NCBI RefSeq assembly: GCF_014158035.1 | Contig: NZ_JACFXW010000001.1 | Location: 2,294,001 to 2,358,000 of the forward strand | Length of the DNA: 64,000 nt | Direction: 5' to 3' | DNA from: Rhizobium sp. G21 | Lineage (GTDB): Bacteria > Pseudomonadota > Alphaproteobacteria > Rhizobiales > Rhizobiaceae | Shown: one piece after another, positions 56,912 to 64,000 of the stretch | Numbering within the stretch: the first letter of the stretch is position 1 | Layout of the letters: each line of letters begins with the position of its first letter | Translations under genes and position numbers: made by a program | The notes under the pieces: generated by a model | What the model saw: only the letters and a program-made list of their open reading frames with translations | Database searches by the model: none | Told to the model about the DNA's origin: nothing

Positions 56912-58285
56912 TCAGGCGGTCAGGTCGCTCAGGAAATCGTCGCACCAGCGCTGGACCGTCTGCTTTTTCAGGTGCTCCATCATGCCGCTCCAGCGCTCCT
57001 TGCGCTCGTCGAGCGGCATATGGATGGCCCGTGCGATGGCGTTGGCCGCGCCTTCGATGTCATAGGGATTGACGAGCAGCGCGCCCTTGAGCTCGCGCGC
57101 CGCGCCGGCGAAGCGTGAGAGAACGAGAACGCCGGGATCTTCCGGGTCCTGCGCCGCCACATATTCCTTCGCGACCAGGTTCATGCCGTCGCGCAGGGGC
57201 GTCACCAGCCCCACCCGCGCCAGCCGATAGAGACCAGCGAGCACAGGTCGGGCGACGGAGCGATTGATATAGCGGATCGGCACCCAGTCGACCGTGCCGA
57301 GCGCGCCGTTGACGCGGCCCGCCTGTTCGGCGACCGTGCGCTGCATCGCCTCATATTCAGGGACTTCGGAGCGTGATTTCGGCGTGACCTGGAGATAGGT
57401 GACCTTGTTGTGCTGGTCGGGATTGGCGGTGACGAATTTCTCGAAGGCGTCGATGCGCTGGGTCAGCCCTTTGGAGTAATCGAGCCGGTCGACGCCGATG
57501 ATGAGGTTGCGGCCTTCGATGCTGGCGCGGGCTTTCGTCACCATCGCATGCTTGGCGGCGCGCCGCGCATAGTTTGCAAAGGCCTCCGTCTCGATACCGA
57601 TCGGATAAGCCCCGCCCTTGAAAATACGACCGAAGGAAGACAATCGTCCATCGTCCAGTCGCTCGCCGATGCCTTCGCGCACCAGCCCGCCGGCGAAATT
57701 GTCGAAGTCGTGATCGGTCTGGAATCCGACGAGATCATATTCCGCCAGGCCCTTCATGATTTCCTCATGCACCGGCATGGTGAACAGCACGTCGGCGGGC
57801 GGCAGCGGAATATGCAGGAAGAAGCCGATGCGATTCCTGACGCCCAGCGCGCGCAATTCGATCGCGAGCGGGATCAGGTGATAGTCATGCACCCAGATGA
57901 CGTCGTCGGGCTCGAGCATCGGCGCGAGCTTGGCGGCGAAGAAACGGTTGACGCGAAAATAGCCGCTCATTTCCTTGCGGGCATATTCGGCGAGATCAAG
58001 CCGATAGTGGCAGATCGGCCAGAGCACGCGGTTGGCGAAGCCGTGGTAATATTCCTCGACATCGCGATCGGTCAGATCGGTCAAGGCATAGGTGATGTTG
58101 CCCTGCTTCTGGATCGTCAGCTCCGCCGGCTCGTCTTCGCCGGACGATTTCCCGGACCAGCCCATCCAGATGCCGCCGCGCTCCTTGAGCGCGGCCTGCA
58201 GCGCCACGGCCAGACCGCCGGCGGGAGCCGTCCCGGTTTTGTCGGGAACGGGAACGCGGTTTGAGACGACCACAAGTCTGCTCAT
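56912..58285 (-). CDS. otsA: Trehalose-6-phosphate synthase (alpha,alpha-trehalose-phosphate synthase, UDP-forming)
   Basis: A 457-residue GT20 enzyme that joins UDP-glucose and glucose-6-phosphate. Landmarks are VVSNRVPVPDKTGTAPAGGL, VIWVHDYHLIPLA, LIIGVDRLDYSKGLTQR and VTPLRDGMNLVAKEYVA. It follows otsB by 28 bases. Trehalose protects against osmotic and drying stress. Confidence 0.95.
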   Translation of the reverse strand: MSRLVVVSNRVPVPDKTGTAPAGGLAVALQAALKERGGIWMGWSGKSSGEDEPAELTIQKQGNITYALTDLTDRDVEEYYHGFANRVLWPICHYRLDLAEYARKEMSGYFRVNRFFAAKLAPMLEPDDVIWVHDYHLIPLAIELRALGVRNRIGFFLHIPLPPADVLFTMPVHEEIMKGLAEYDLVGFQTDHDFDNFAGGLVREGIGERLDDGRLSSFGRIFKGGAYPIGIETEAFANYARRAAKHAMVTKARASIEGRNLIIGVDRLDYSKGLTQRIDAFEKFVTANPDQHNKVTYLQVTPKSRSEVPEYEAMQRTVAEQAGRVNGALGTVDWVPIRYINRSVARPVLAGLYRLARVGLVTPLRDGMNLVAKEYVAAQDPEDPGVLVLSRFAGAARELKGALLVNPYDIEGAANAIARAIHMPLDERKERWSGMMEHLKKQTVQRWCDDFLSDLTA

Positions 58286-58313
58286 GGCGAAAATCCTTTC
58301 ATGCGGAAATGTA

Positions 58314-59084
58314 TCAGGAGCGGGCGGCCAGAGCCGACAGAGCCGCTCTCAGGGATCGGGGTGACGGAAGCCGCCATTGCGCCGTGGTTTCAGCGGGGGT
58401 TTCGACGATGCGGATCGAAGCGCCGCCATGCGCATTGACCGCTTTGAACATCGCCTCGTCGGTGACGTCGTCGCCGATCGCCACTGGAATTCGGCCCGTA
58501 AACGGCGGCTCATGCAGAAAGGCCTGCACCGCCCGGCCCTTGTCGGCGCTGTCGGGTCGGATCTCGACCACCATCTTGCCGCGCTGCAATTCATAACCGG
58601 GGCCGATCGCGGCGAGCGCCGCCTGCATGGTGACGTCGACTTCCATCGCATAGCAGGGAGCCTGGCGATAATGTATGGCCACGGCGGCGCTCTTGTCTTC
58701 GAACAGCACACCCGGCCAGGCCTTGGCGGCGCGAGCCAGTTCGCGCTTGGCGTCGTCGAAAGCGGGCGTGGGCGCGCTTCGCGTGATGCGGCCATCGGCG
58801 CAGCGACGCTCGACGCCATGCAGACCCGCAATCGGAAAGCGGCGCGGATCGAACAGGCGATCGGCATAGGGCAAGGCCCGCCCGGTAACCAGCGCCATGG
58901 CGCCGCCGAGCCTTTGCGACAGGCGATCAAGGATTCCCGGCAAGTCCGGAGGAATTTGGATCGCGTCGGGAGTGGCGGCCAGATCGATCAGTGTGCCGTC
59001 GATATCCAAAAAGAGCGCATATCCCAGCGGATTGGAATCGATGTCCGAAAACACATCTTCAACCGCACGGCCAACGTCGAACAT
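58314..59084 (-). CDS. otsB: Trehalose-6-phosphate phosphatase
   Basis: A 256-residue HAD-type phosphatase. The nucleophile motif is ALFLDIDGTLIDLAATP, motif II lies near GAMALVTGRALPYADRLF, and the last motif is VAIGDDVTDEAMFKAVN. It removes the phosphate from trehalose-6-phosphate. It is the first gene of otsB-otsA; the ATG at 59084 (MFDVGRAVEDVF) gives normal length, although its ribosome site is weak. Confidence 0.93.
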   Translation of the reverse strand: MFDVGRAVEDVFSDIDSNPLGYALFLDIDGTLIDLAATPDAIQIPPDLPGILDRLSQRLGGAMALVTGRALPYADRLFDPRRFPIAGLHGVERRCADGRITRSAPTPAFDDAKRELARAAKAWPGVLFEDKSAAVAIHYRQAPCYAMEVDVTMQAALAAIGPGYELQRGKMVVEIRPDSADKGRAVQAFLHEPPFTGRIPVAIGDDVTDEAMFKAVNAHGGASIRIVETPAETTAQWRLPSPRSLRAALSALAARS

Positions 59085-59243
59085 ACCAGCAAACCCTATA
59101 ATTTCCGCTTCGCTCGTCCCACTCTTTTCAGAGCCCAATGCTCCCCAGTGTCGCAACGCCGATGACGACGCTAAGTTCCTCCCCGCGTCGCGAAAAGTTT
59201 TTCGGATGACAGGCCAGTTTAAAGCTGGCATATCTCGGTGTGT

Positions 59244-59325
59244 TGAGAGACAGGGGCGTTCGTCGCAAGACGGGCTGAGAAGCACCCTTCGAACCTGAAC
59301 CAGATAATGCTGGCGGAGGGAGTCG
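59244..59325 (+). ncRNA. TPP riboswitch (THI element)
   Basis: The conserved aptamer sequences are present in order: CAGGGGCG (59251), GGGCTGAGA (59272), ACCCTTCGAACCTGA (59284) and CAGATAATGCTGGCGGAGGGAG (59301). These form the pyrimidine- and pyrophosphate-sensing arms that bind thiamine pyrophosphate. It lies 77 bases before thiM, so TPP would shut off thiM-thiE-thiD-SDR. The 3' strand GGGAGT (59318-59323) can also pair with ACTCCC at 59355-59360, a candidate switching stem. Confidence 0.93.
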
Positions 59326-59378
59326 CTCGGATGATCCGCCCGCGCGACAAGCGCACTCCCATCGGATCGTTCCTGCCG

Positions 59379-59402
59379 CTTGCCCCGCTGGAAAGGGGCA
59401 AG
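59379..59402 (+). promoter_or_regulatory. Shine-Dalgarno-sequestering hairpin of the TPP riboswitch
   Basis: CTTGCCCC (59379-59386) and GGGGCAAG (59395-59402) form a perfect 8-bp stem around GCTGGAAA, ending directly at the thiM ATG (59403). The purine-rich GAAAGGGG ribosome site is locked in the stem. This is a translational expression platform rather than a terminator, since no T-run follows. Confidence 0.8.
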
Positions 59403-60206
59403 ATGACTGATTTGACCACTCCCGGCGCCTATCTCGAAGCGATGCGCGCGCAAGCGCCGCTCGTTCACTGCATCACCAATTACGTGGCGATGAACATCGC
59501 CGCCAACAGCCTGCTCGCGGCGGGCGCATCCCCCGCCATGGTGCATGCGACGGAGGAGGCCGGCGAATTCGCCGGCTTCGCCGCGGCGCTCACCATCAAT
59601 ATCGGCACGCCCTCTCCCGATTGGGTCGCGGGCATGACGGCTGCTGCGCGCGGCGCGCGCGAAGCGGGCGTTCCCTGGGTATTCGATCCCGTCGCGCATT
59701 TCGCCACCGCCTATCGGCGACAGGCGACAGAGGCGCTGATGGCGGTTCGGCCCGATATCGTCAGGGGCAATGCATCGGAGATCCTGGCGCTGGCCGGTGG
59801 TCAAAGCACTGCCAAAGGCGTCGACGCCCGCGACCCTGTGCATGCGGCGGAAGAGGCAGCCCGGCGGCTGGCGGGCGAGCGGGACACGATCGTCGCCGTC
59901 ACCGGCGAGACGGATTTCGTCACCGACGGGGTGCGCGCGTTGAGGATCTCCGGCGGTTCGCCGCTGATGCCGAAAGTGACGGCGCTCGGCTGCTCGCTGA
60001 CCTGCCTGATCGGCGCCTATGCCGGCGTGAAGGGCGCCGATCTGTTCGATGCGACAACGGCGGCGCTCGCCCACTTCGCCGTGGCGGGAGCCCGCGCCGA
60101 AGCCGCCGCAGAGGGACCAGGCAGTTTCTCGGTCCATTTCCTCGATCAGCTCGCGCTCGTGGATGGCGCAGCGCTCGATGCGGCCAACCGGATGGAGGTC
60201 GCATGA
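59403..60206 (+). CDS. thiM: Hydroxyethylthiazole kinase
   Basis: A 267-residue kinase that phosphorylates the thiazole alcohol for thiamine salvage. Landmarks are PLVHCITNYVAMNIAANSLL, GASPAMVHATEEA, PWVFDPVAH and the catalytic-Cys region VTALGCSLTCLIGAYAG. The ATG at 59403 fits the riboswitch and the family start; upstream in-frame ATG codons lie inside the leader. It overlaps thiE (ATGA). Confidence 0.95.
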   Translation: MTDLTTPGAYLEAMRAQAPLVHCITNYVAMNIAANSLLAAGASPAMVHATEEAGEFAGFAAALTINIGTPSPDWVAGMTAAARGAREAGVPWVFDPVAHFATAYRRQATEALMAVRPDIVRGNASEILALAGGQSTAKGVDARDPVHAAEEAARRLAGERDTIVAVTGETDFVTDGVRALRISGGSPLMPKVTALGCSLTCLIGAYAGVKGADLFDATTAALAHFAVAGARAEAAAEGPGSFSVHFLDQLALVDGAALDAANRMEVA

Positions 60207-60837
60207 GCCGCTTCGATCTCTCGCTCTATCTCGTGCTGGATCCCGTGCTCTCCGAGCCCCTCGGCGTGATTGAAACGGCGCGGCTCGCCGTGCGCGGCGG
60301 CGCGACCATGGTGCAACTGCGCGACAAGACGGCGACGACCGAACAGCGGATCGAAACCGGACGCCTGCTAAAATCCGCACTTATCGGTAGCGGCGCGCTG
60401 CTGATCGTCAATGACGATATCGAGGCGGCCATGGCGATCGGCGCCGACGGCGTTCATATCGGTCAGGGCGATCTGGCTGTGCGGGCGGCGCGCGACCGCA
60501 TCGGCGACAGCATGCTTCTTGGCCTCTCGATCGGCAGCGTGGATGAAGCCGAAGCGCTCGACCCCACGCTGGTGGATTATGTCGGCGTCGGTCCGGTGTT
60601 TCCGACAACGACAAAACCGGACCATCCGCCGGCGATCGGTCTCGACGGGCTTCAGGCGGTCATCCGCGCCACGCATTTGCCGGCCGTGGCGATCGGCGGC
60701 GTCAAGATCGGCCATATCAGGAGATCCTCGCGAGAGGCGCCAAAGGCGTCGCCGTCGTGTCGGCGATTTGCGGGCAGCCCGATCCCGAGGTCGCGGCGCA
60801 GGCCCTCAGCGCGGAAATCAAGAGGAGGCTGCCATGA
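60203..60837 (+). CDS. thiE: Thiamine-phosphate synthase, frameshifted
   Basis: About 211 residues after repair. It couples HMP-pyrophosphate with thiazole phosphate. Motifs are [66 protein letters not shown] and [11 protein letters not shown]. One base is missing at about 60716-60722; repair gives [18 protein letters not shown]. The restored stop overlaps the thiD ATG (ATGA), as at the other junctions in this operon. Confidence 0.9.
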
Positions 60838-61652
60838 TTGCCAATGTCTTGTCCATCGCCGGCTCCGACCCCTCGGGCGGCGCCGGCATCCAGGCCGACC
60901 TCAAGGCCTTTTCCGCCCGCGGCGTGTTCGGCATGGCGGCGCTGACCGCCTTGACGGCGCAGAACACGCAAGGCGTCTCGACTGTGCACGCTTTGCCCGC
61001 CGATTTCGTGGGCGAACAGATCCGCATGGTGTTCTCGGACGTGCGCGTCGACGCGGTCAAGATCGGCATGATCGCCAATGCGGAGATCGCCGCAAGCGTG
61101 GCGGAAGCCCTCAGGCTTTTCTGCCGCGCGCCCGTGGCGCTCGATCCGGTGATGATCGCCAAGGGCGGCGCGCCGCTCCTCGACCCCGAGGCGATGGAGA
61201 CGGTGCGGCGGGCGCTTCTGCCGCTCGCCACGGTCGTCACGCCCAATCTGCCGGAAGCAGCGGCGCTGCTCGGCAGGCCGGAAGCGCGGTCGCGCGAAGA
61301 AATGGCGGCGCAGGCCCGCGCTCTTCTGGCGCTCGGGCCGCAGGCGGCGCTGGTCAAGGGCGGGCACCTTGATGACGACGAGAGCCCGGATGTGCTGGCG
61401 TCATCCGAAGGCCTCCTGTGGTTCGAAAGCCGGCGCGCGCAGACGAAAAACACCCATGGCACCGGCTGCTCGCTGTCGAGCGCCATCGCCGCCGAACTCG
61501 CCAAGGGACAGGCGATTTCCGAAGCCATATGCGCCGCCAAGGACTGGCTCCGCGGCGCGATCGAAGCTTCCGGCGAGCTGAGCGTCGGCGCGGGCCATGG
61601 GCCCATCCATCATTTTCATCATCTCTGGACCAAACAGGACATTTCCCGATGA
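60834..61652 (+). CDS. thiD: Hydroxymethylpyrimidine/phosphomethylpyrimidine kinase
   Basis: A 272-residue ribokinase-fold enzyme that phosphorylates HMP twice. Landmarks are [54 protein letters not shown] and the catalytic [20 protein letters not shown]. The ATG at 60834 overlaps thiE; the open frame runs further upstream but reads through thiE in a wrong frame. Confidence 0.95.
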   Translation: MIANVLSIAGSDPSGGAGIQADLKAFSARGVFGMAALTALTAQNTQGVSTVHALPADFVGEQIRMVFSDVRVDAVKIGMIANAEIAASVAEALRLFCRAPVALDPVMIAKGGAPLLDPEAMETVRRALLPLATVVTPNLPEAAALLGRPEARSREEMAAQARALLALGPQAALVKGGHLDDDESPDVLASSEGLLWFESRRAQTKNTHGTGCSLSSAIAAELAKGQAISEAICAAKDWLRGAIEASGELSVGAGHGPIHHFHHLWTKQDISR

Positions 61653-62412
61653 GCAAGCCGATTGCAGAACAGACCGTCATCGTCACGGGAGGGGGTCGCG
61701 GCCTCGGCGCGGCGATCGCCCGCGCTTTTGCGCACGAAGGCGCCAATGTCGTCATCAACTACCGCAACAGCCGGGAGAAAGCGGAGGCGCTGGCCGAGAC
61801 GCTGGGCCCAAAGGCGCGGGCGATCCGCGCCGATGTGCGGAATGCAAAAAAGTCGAAGCGTTGATCGAAGCCGTGAAGGACGCCTTCGGCGGCGTCGATA
61901 CGGTGGTGCACAACGCGCTGGCCGATTTCAGCTTCAATGGGGAGGCGAGAGACAAGCTCGATCATCTGTCCTGGGAGGCGGTCAATGCGCATCTGGAGAC
62001 CGGCCTCAAGGGCGCGCTCAACCTGATCCGGGCCGCCAGACCCGGCTTGGCGTCGCAAGGCTTCGGGCGGCTGGTGTTCATCGGCACCAATCTGTTTCAG
62101 AACCCGGTTGTGCCCTATCACGACTACACCGCCGCCAAGGCCGCGCTCCTGTCGCTCACGCGCACGGCGGCCAAGGAGCTAGGGCCTGACGGCATCACCG
62201 TCAACATGGTCTCGGGCGGCTTGCTGCGGATGACGGATGCGAGCGCGGCGACGCCCGACGCCGTGTTCGATCTCATCGCCGCCAATACGCCGCTGCAGCG
62301 GGTGACGACGCCGGAGGAAGCCGCCGACGCCGTGCTGTTCTTCGCCAGCCCCTGGGCGCGCGCGGTGACGGGCCAGAACCTGATCGTCGATGGCGGGCTG
62401 GTGTTCGGCTGA
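61649..62412 (+). CDS. Short-chain dehydrogenase/reductase in the thi operon, frameshifted
   Basis: About 254 residues after repair, a classical SDR. The cofactor motif is VIVTGGGRGLGAAIARAFA (residues 10-28), VVINYRNSREKAEAL suggests NADP preference by its Arg, and YHDYTAAKAALLSL gives the catalytic Tyr and Lys. The usual Ser 13 residues before the Tyr is Thr (FIGTNLFQ). The frame breaks at AAAAAA 61846-61851; one more A gives DVRNAKKVEALIEAVK. It overlaps thiD (ATGA) and so falls under the TPP riboswitch. The substrate is unknown. Confidence 0.85.
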
Positions 62413-62414
62413 GT

Positions 62415-62819
62415 TCAGTCGCCTTGGGAGCCGGGGAGATCGCCGATCTCTCCGATCCACGGCGCGGCCGAACGGGTCCATTTCTGGCGGCCGGGCTCGA
62501 GTTCGGCGCGCTGGTCGATGCTGCCCCAGCGGATGCCCCAGGTCTCGAAGGCCGCGCCCTGGCCTGTGGTGAAGATGGGAGAGCCGCAATTGGCGCAGAA
62601 ATATTGAAGGCGAATGGCGCCGCTGCCGCCGCGTTTCTCATAGACCTTGGGCGGCTCGCCGGTCTGGCGGATCCGGTCTCGCCCGGTCAGCGCGGTGACG
62701 CGGAACGGCGAGCCGGTCAGCGACTGGCAATCGGTGCAATGGCAAATGGAGACGCGCTCCGGGTCGATCTCCGCCTCATACGACACCCGGCCGCAATGGC
62801 ACCGTCCTGTGATCTGCAT
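62415..62819 (-). CDS. GFA-family zinc protein (glutathione-dependent formaldehyde-activating enzyme-like)
   Basis: A 134-residue CENP-V/GFA-fold protein with zinc-binding cysteines in TGRCHCGRVSYEAE, SICHCTDCQSLTGSPFR and YFCANCGSPIF. The family name comes from Gfa, but many members have other or unknown roles. The start ATG 62819 has AAGGAG eight bases upstream. It is convergent with the SDR gene (2 bases between stops). Confidence 0.88.
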   Translation of the reverse strand: MQITGRCHCGRVSYEAEIDPERVSICHCTDCQSLTGSPFRVTALTGRDRIRQTGEPPKVYEKRGGSGAIRLQYFCANCGSPIFTTGQGAAFETWGIRWGSIDQRAELEPGRQKWTRSAAPWIGEIGDLPGSQGD

Positions 62820-62874
62820 GGTCCACTCCTTGCTGTGACTGGACAATGCGGCGGGGCGGGAAAATGTTCAATGC

Positions 62875-63447
62875 TCAGCTTTCGAGGCCGATGACCTTTT
62901 CAAAGGCTTCCCAGCTCTCATCCATCGCATAGGCGCGATTGATGAAGGGAATGCTGAAATGGCCGTAGATCAGCGACAGCTGCCATTCCGCCGTCTCTTC
63001 GTCCACGCCGGCGACCTGCTGGAGATAAAGAACCGAGGCGAGCCCTGTGCGATCGACGCCCGACATGCAGTGCACCAGGATAGGTTTGGGCGCATCGCGC
63101 ATGATGCGGGTGAGATCGGCCATCTGCACGGCGTTCAGTTCTCGGGCGGCCGACATGGCGAAATCGACATGATGAAGACCCAGAGCCTTGGACTCGTTGA
63201 TCTCGTCGACATACCAGCTCGAACCCTTCTTGCTGGCGCCCCGCAGGTTGATCACCGTCTTGATGCCGTAAGTCTTGGCGTAATAGGCGATATCGGCGGC
63301 GGAAGGCTGCGCCGAGCGGTAGAACTCGCCGGGGATGACCTCATGAAAGTTCCCGCGCAGGAATTGCTGGCCGAGGAACACGCCGCCGGCGAGGACCAAA
63401 AGGCCGACACCCAGCGCCGTTCGCTTGAAGAGCCGCTTCCACTGCAT
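62875..63447 (-). CDS. Membrane-anchored dual-specificity/tyrosine phosphatase-like protein
   Basis: A 190-residue protein. One N-terminal membrane segment (about 9-28, LGVGLLVLAGGVFLGQQFL) is followed by a DSP-like domain with VIPGEFYRSAQPSAADIAYY, TVINLRGA and the catalytic loop LVHCMSGVDRTGLASVL (CX5R). The loop faces the periplasm if the segment is an uncleaved anchor. It could remove phosphate from proteins or lipids. The ATG at 63447 was chosen since the membrane segment follows directly. Confidence 0.85.
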   Translation of the reverse strand: MQWKRLFKRTALGVGLLVLAGGVFLGQQFLRGNFHEVIPGEFYRSAQPSAADIAYYAKTYGIKTVINLRGASKKGSSWYVDEINESKALGLHHVDFAMSAARELNAVQMADLTRIMRDAPKPILVHCMSGVDRTGLASVLYLQQVAGVDEETAEWQLSLIYGHFSIPFINRAYAMDESWEAFEKVIGLES

Positions 63448-63564
63448 CCGCCGTCCGATCTCATTAGAACAATTCCAATATAAGCCAACGCCTATATCAG
63501 CGACCTCTTCGCCAAGGAAGCGGCATTTCTGCGGCAAAAGCGCATACGGCCAATCGTTTTTGCT

Positions 63565-64000
63565 TCAGGCGCCATGACGCTCTGCGATCGCCTGCACCTG
63601 AGGAATGGCGCGCAGCCGGCGGGAATGCGCTGCGACGCGTGGCGTCTCGGCTCTTATCTGCTGCGGATCGCGCCAGCTTGCGACCATCCAGAGATAGAGA
63701 TCGGCCATGGAGAGACTGTCGCCCACCAGATAATCGCCCTTCATCTCTGCTTCGATGATCGCATGTTGCGCACTGAGATAGTCTTCCGCCGCGGCGCGAA
63801 CGGCATCCGCGCCGTCGGGGTCGGTCGTATAGCGATCGGCATAGGCCTTGCGCAATTCGCCTTCATAGATGTTGACCGCCATGAAGATCAGCCAGCGGTC
63901 ATGTCGCGCCCGCGCGCTCGATCCGGGGCGCGGGGCGAGACCGGCCTCCGGAAAGGCGTCGGCCAAATGCAGCAGCATGGCGGCGCTTTCGGTCATCACG
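63565..64000 (-). CDS. Glutathione S-transferase family protein, 5' part outside the window
   Basis: The visible 144 codons cover the end of the thioredoxin-like half (VMTESAAMLLHLADAFPEAG, the glutathione-binding ESAA motif) and the helical C-terminal domain with GDYLVGDSLSMADLYLWM, the Asp box. The stop is at 63565; the start lies beyond the right edge. It is unrelated by operon to the phosphatase gene (117-base gap). Confidence 0.85.
   Translation of the reverse strand, partial: VMTESAAMLLHLADAFPEAGLAPRPGSSARARHDRWLIFMAVNIYEGELRKAYADRYTTDPDGADAVRAAAEDYLSAQHAIIEAEMKGDYLVGDSLSMADLYLWMVASWRDPQQIRAETPRVAAHSRRLRAIPQVQAIAERHGA

Noticed and set aside
59621..61372. A 583-codon frame spanning thiM, thiE and thiD.
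   Set aside because: Only its middle (thiE) is real. The rest reads thiM and thiD in wrong frames, and its continuation past 60720 is due to the thiE frameshift.

Overview
The window is a gene-dense, GC-rich chromosomal segment of an alphaproteobacterium, most likely order Hyphomicrobiales (Rhizobiales). The reasons are a membrane-bound ferritin (MbfA) gene preceded by an Irr/ICE-type palindrome, a rhizobial-type PmtA methyltransferase next to dnaN, a SitABCD metal transporter, a Pho-box-controlled ugp operon, and rhizobial-style housekeeping clusters. I cannot name the genus. No rRNA, tRNA, CRISPR array, prophage or insertion sequence was recognised.

Layout. 1-1246: translation genes on the minus strand (pheS 5' part, rplT, rpmI). 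1269-4832: a flippase-like protein divergent from a polyprenyl-phosphate glycosyltransferase and a GT39/GT83-type transferase. 4889-8454: sitABCD manganese/iron ABC transporter. 8521-9056: infC, starting at AUU and separated from its usual partners rpmI-rplT by the two blocks just named. 9228-12745: hydrolase, LapG-like cysteine proteinase, siderophore-interacting protein, and mbfA with its Irr box. 12855-17434: PLP decarboxylase, diguanylate cyclase, lepA. 17562-23841: deoR-deoC-double aldehyde dehydrogenase, then an HpcH/HpaI aldolase and a FAD reductase. 23993-28996: imelysin, di-haem oxidoreductase, second imelysin and DUF1513, a candidate periplasmic iron system. 29181-35824: HPP protein, rsmB, rlpA, gst-queG-SDR, uppP and a small secreted protein. 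36147-42171: NDUFA9-like protein, DUF1330, pyrF, phosphatase, pmtA, dnaN, rsmI, yraN. 42189-47497: Pho box, ugpB-A-E-C and an endonuclease/exonuclease/phosphatase-family gene. 47589-56879: gshB, comM, VOC protein, cysK, LysE exporter, GGDEF-EAL protein, dut, prfC. 56912-59084: otsB-otsA (trehalose). 59244-62412: TPP riboswitch and thiM-thiE-thiD-SDR. 62415-64000: Gfa protein, membrane phosphatase, partial GST.

How the genes work together. Metal handling recurs: SitABCD for Mn/Fe import, a siderophore reductase, MbfA for iron export under Irr, and the imelysin/di-haem operon. Phosphate-starvation scavenging (ugp), trehalose synthesis and thiamine salvage form separate, visibly regulated units.

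The main caution is that 16 genes, including infC, gshB, thiE and deoC, carry apparent frameshifts (17 sites), mostly in short homopolymers. Repairing one or two bases at each site restores full-length family members and often the overlapping stop/start with the next gene. I read these as consensus indel errors rather than pseudogenes. Coordinates of such genes span the whole repaired gene.
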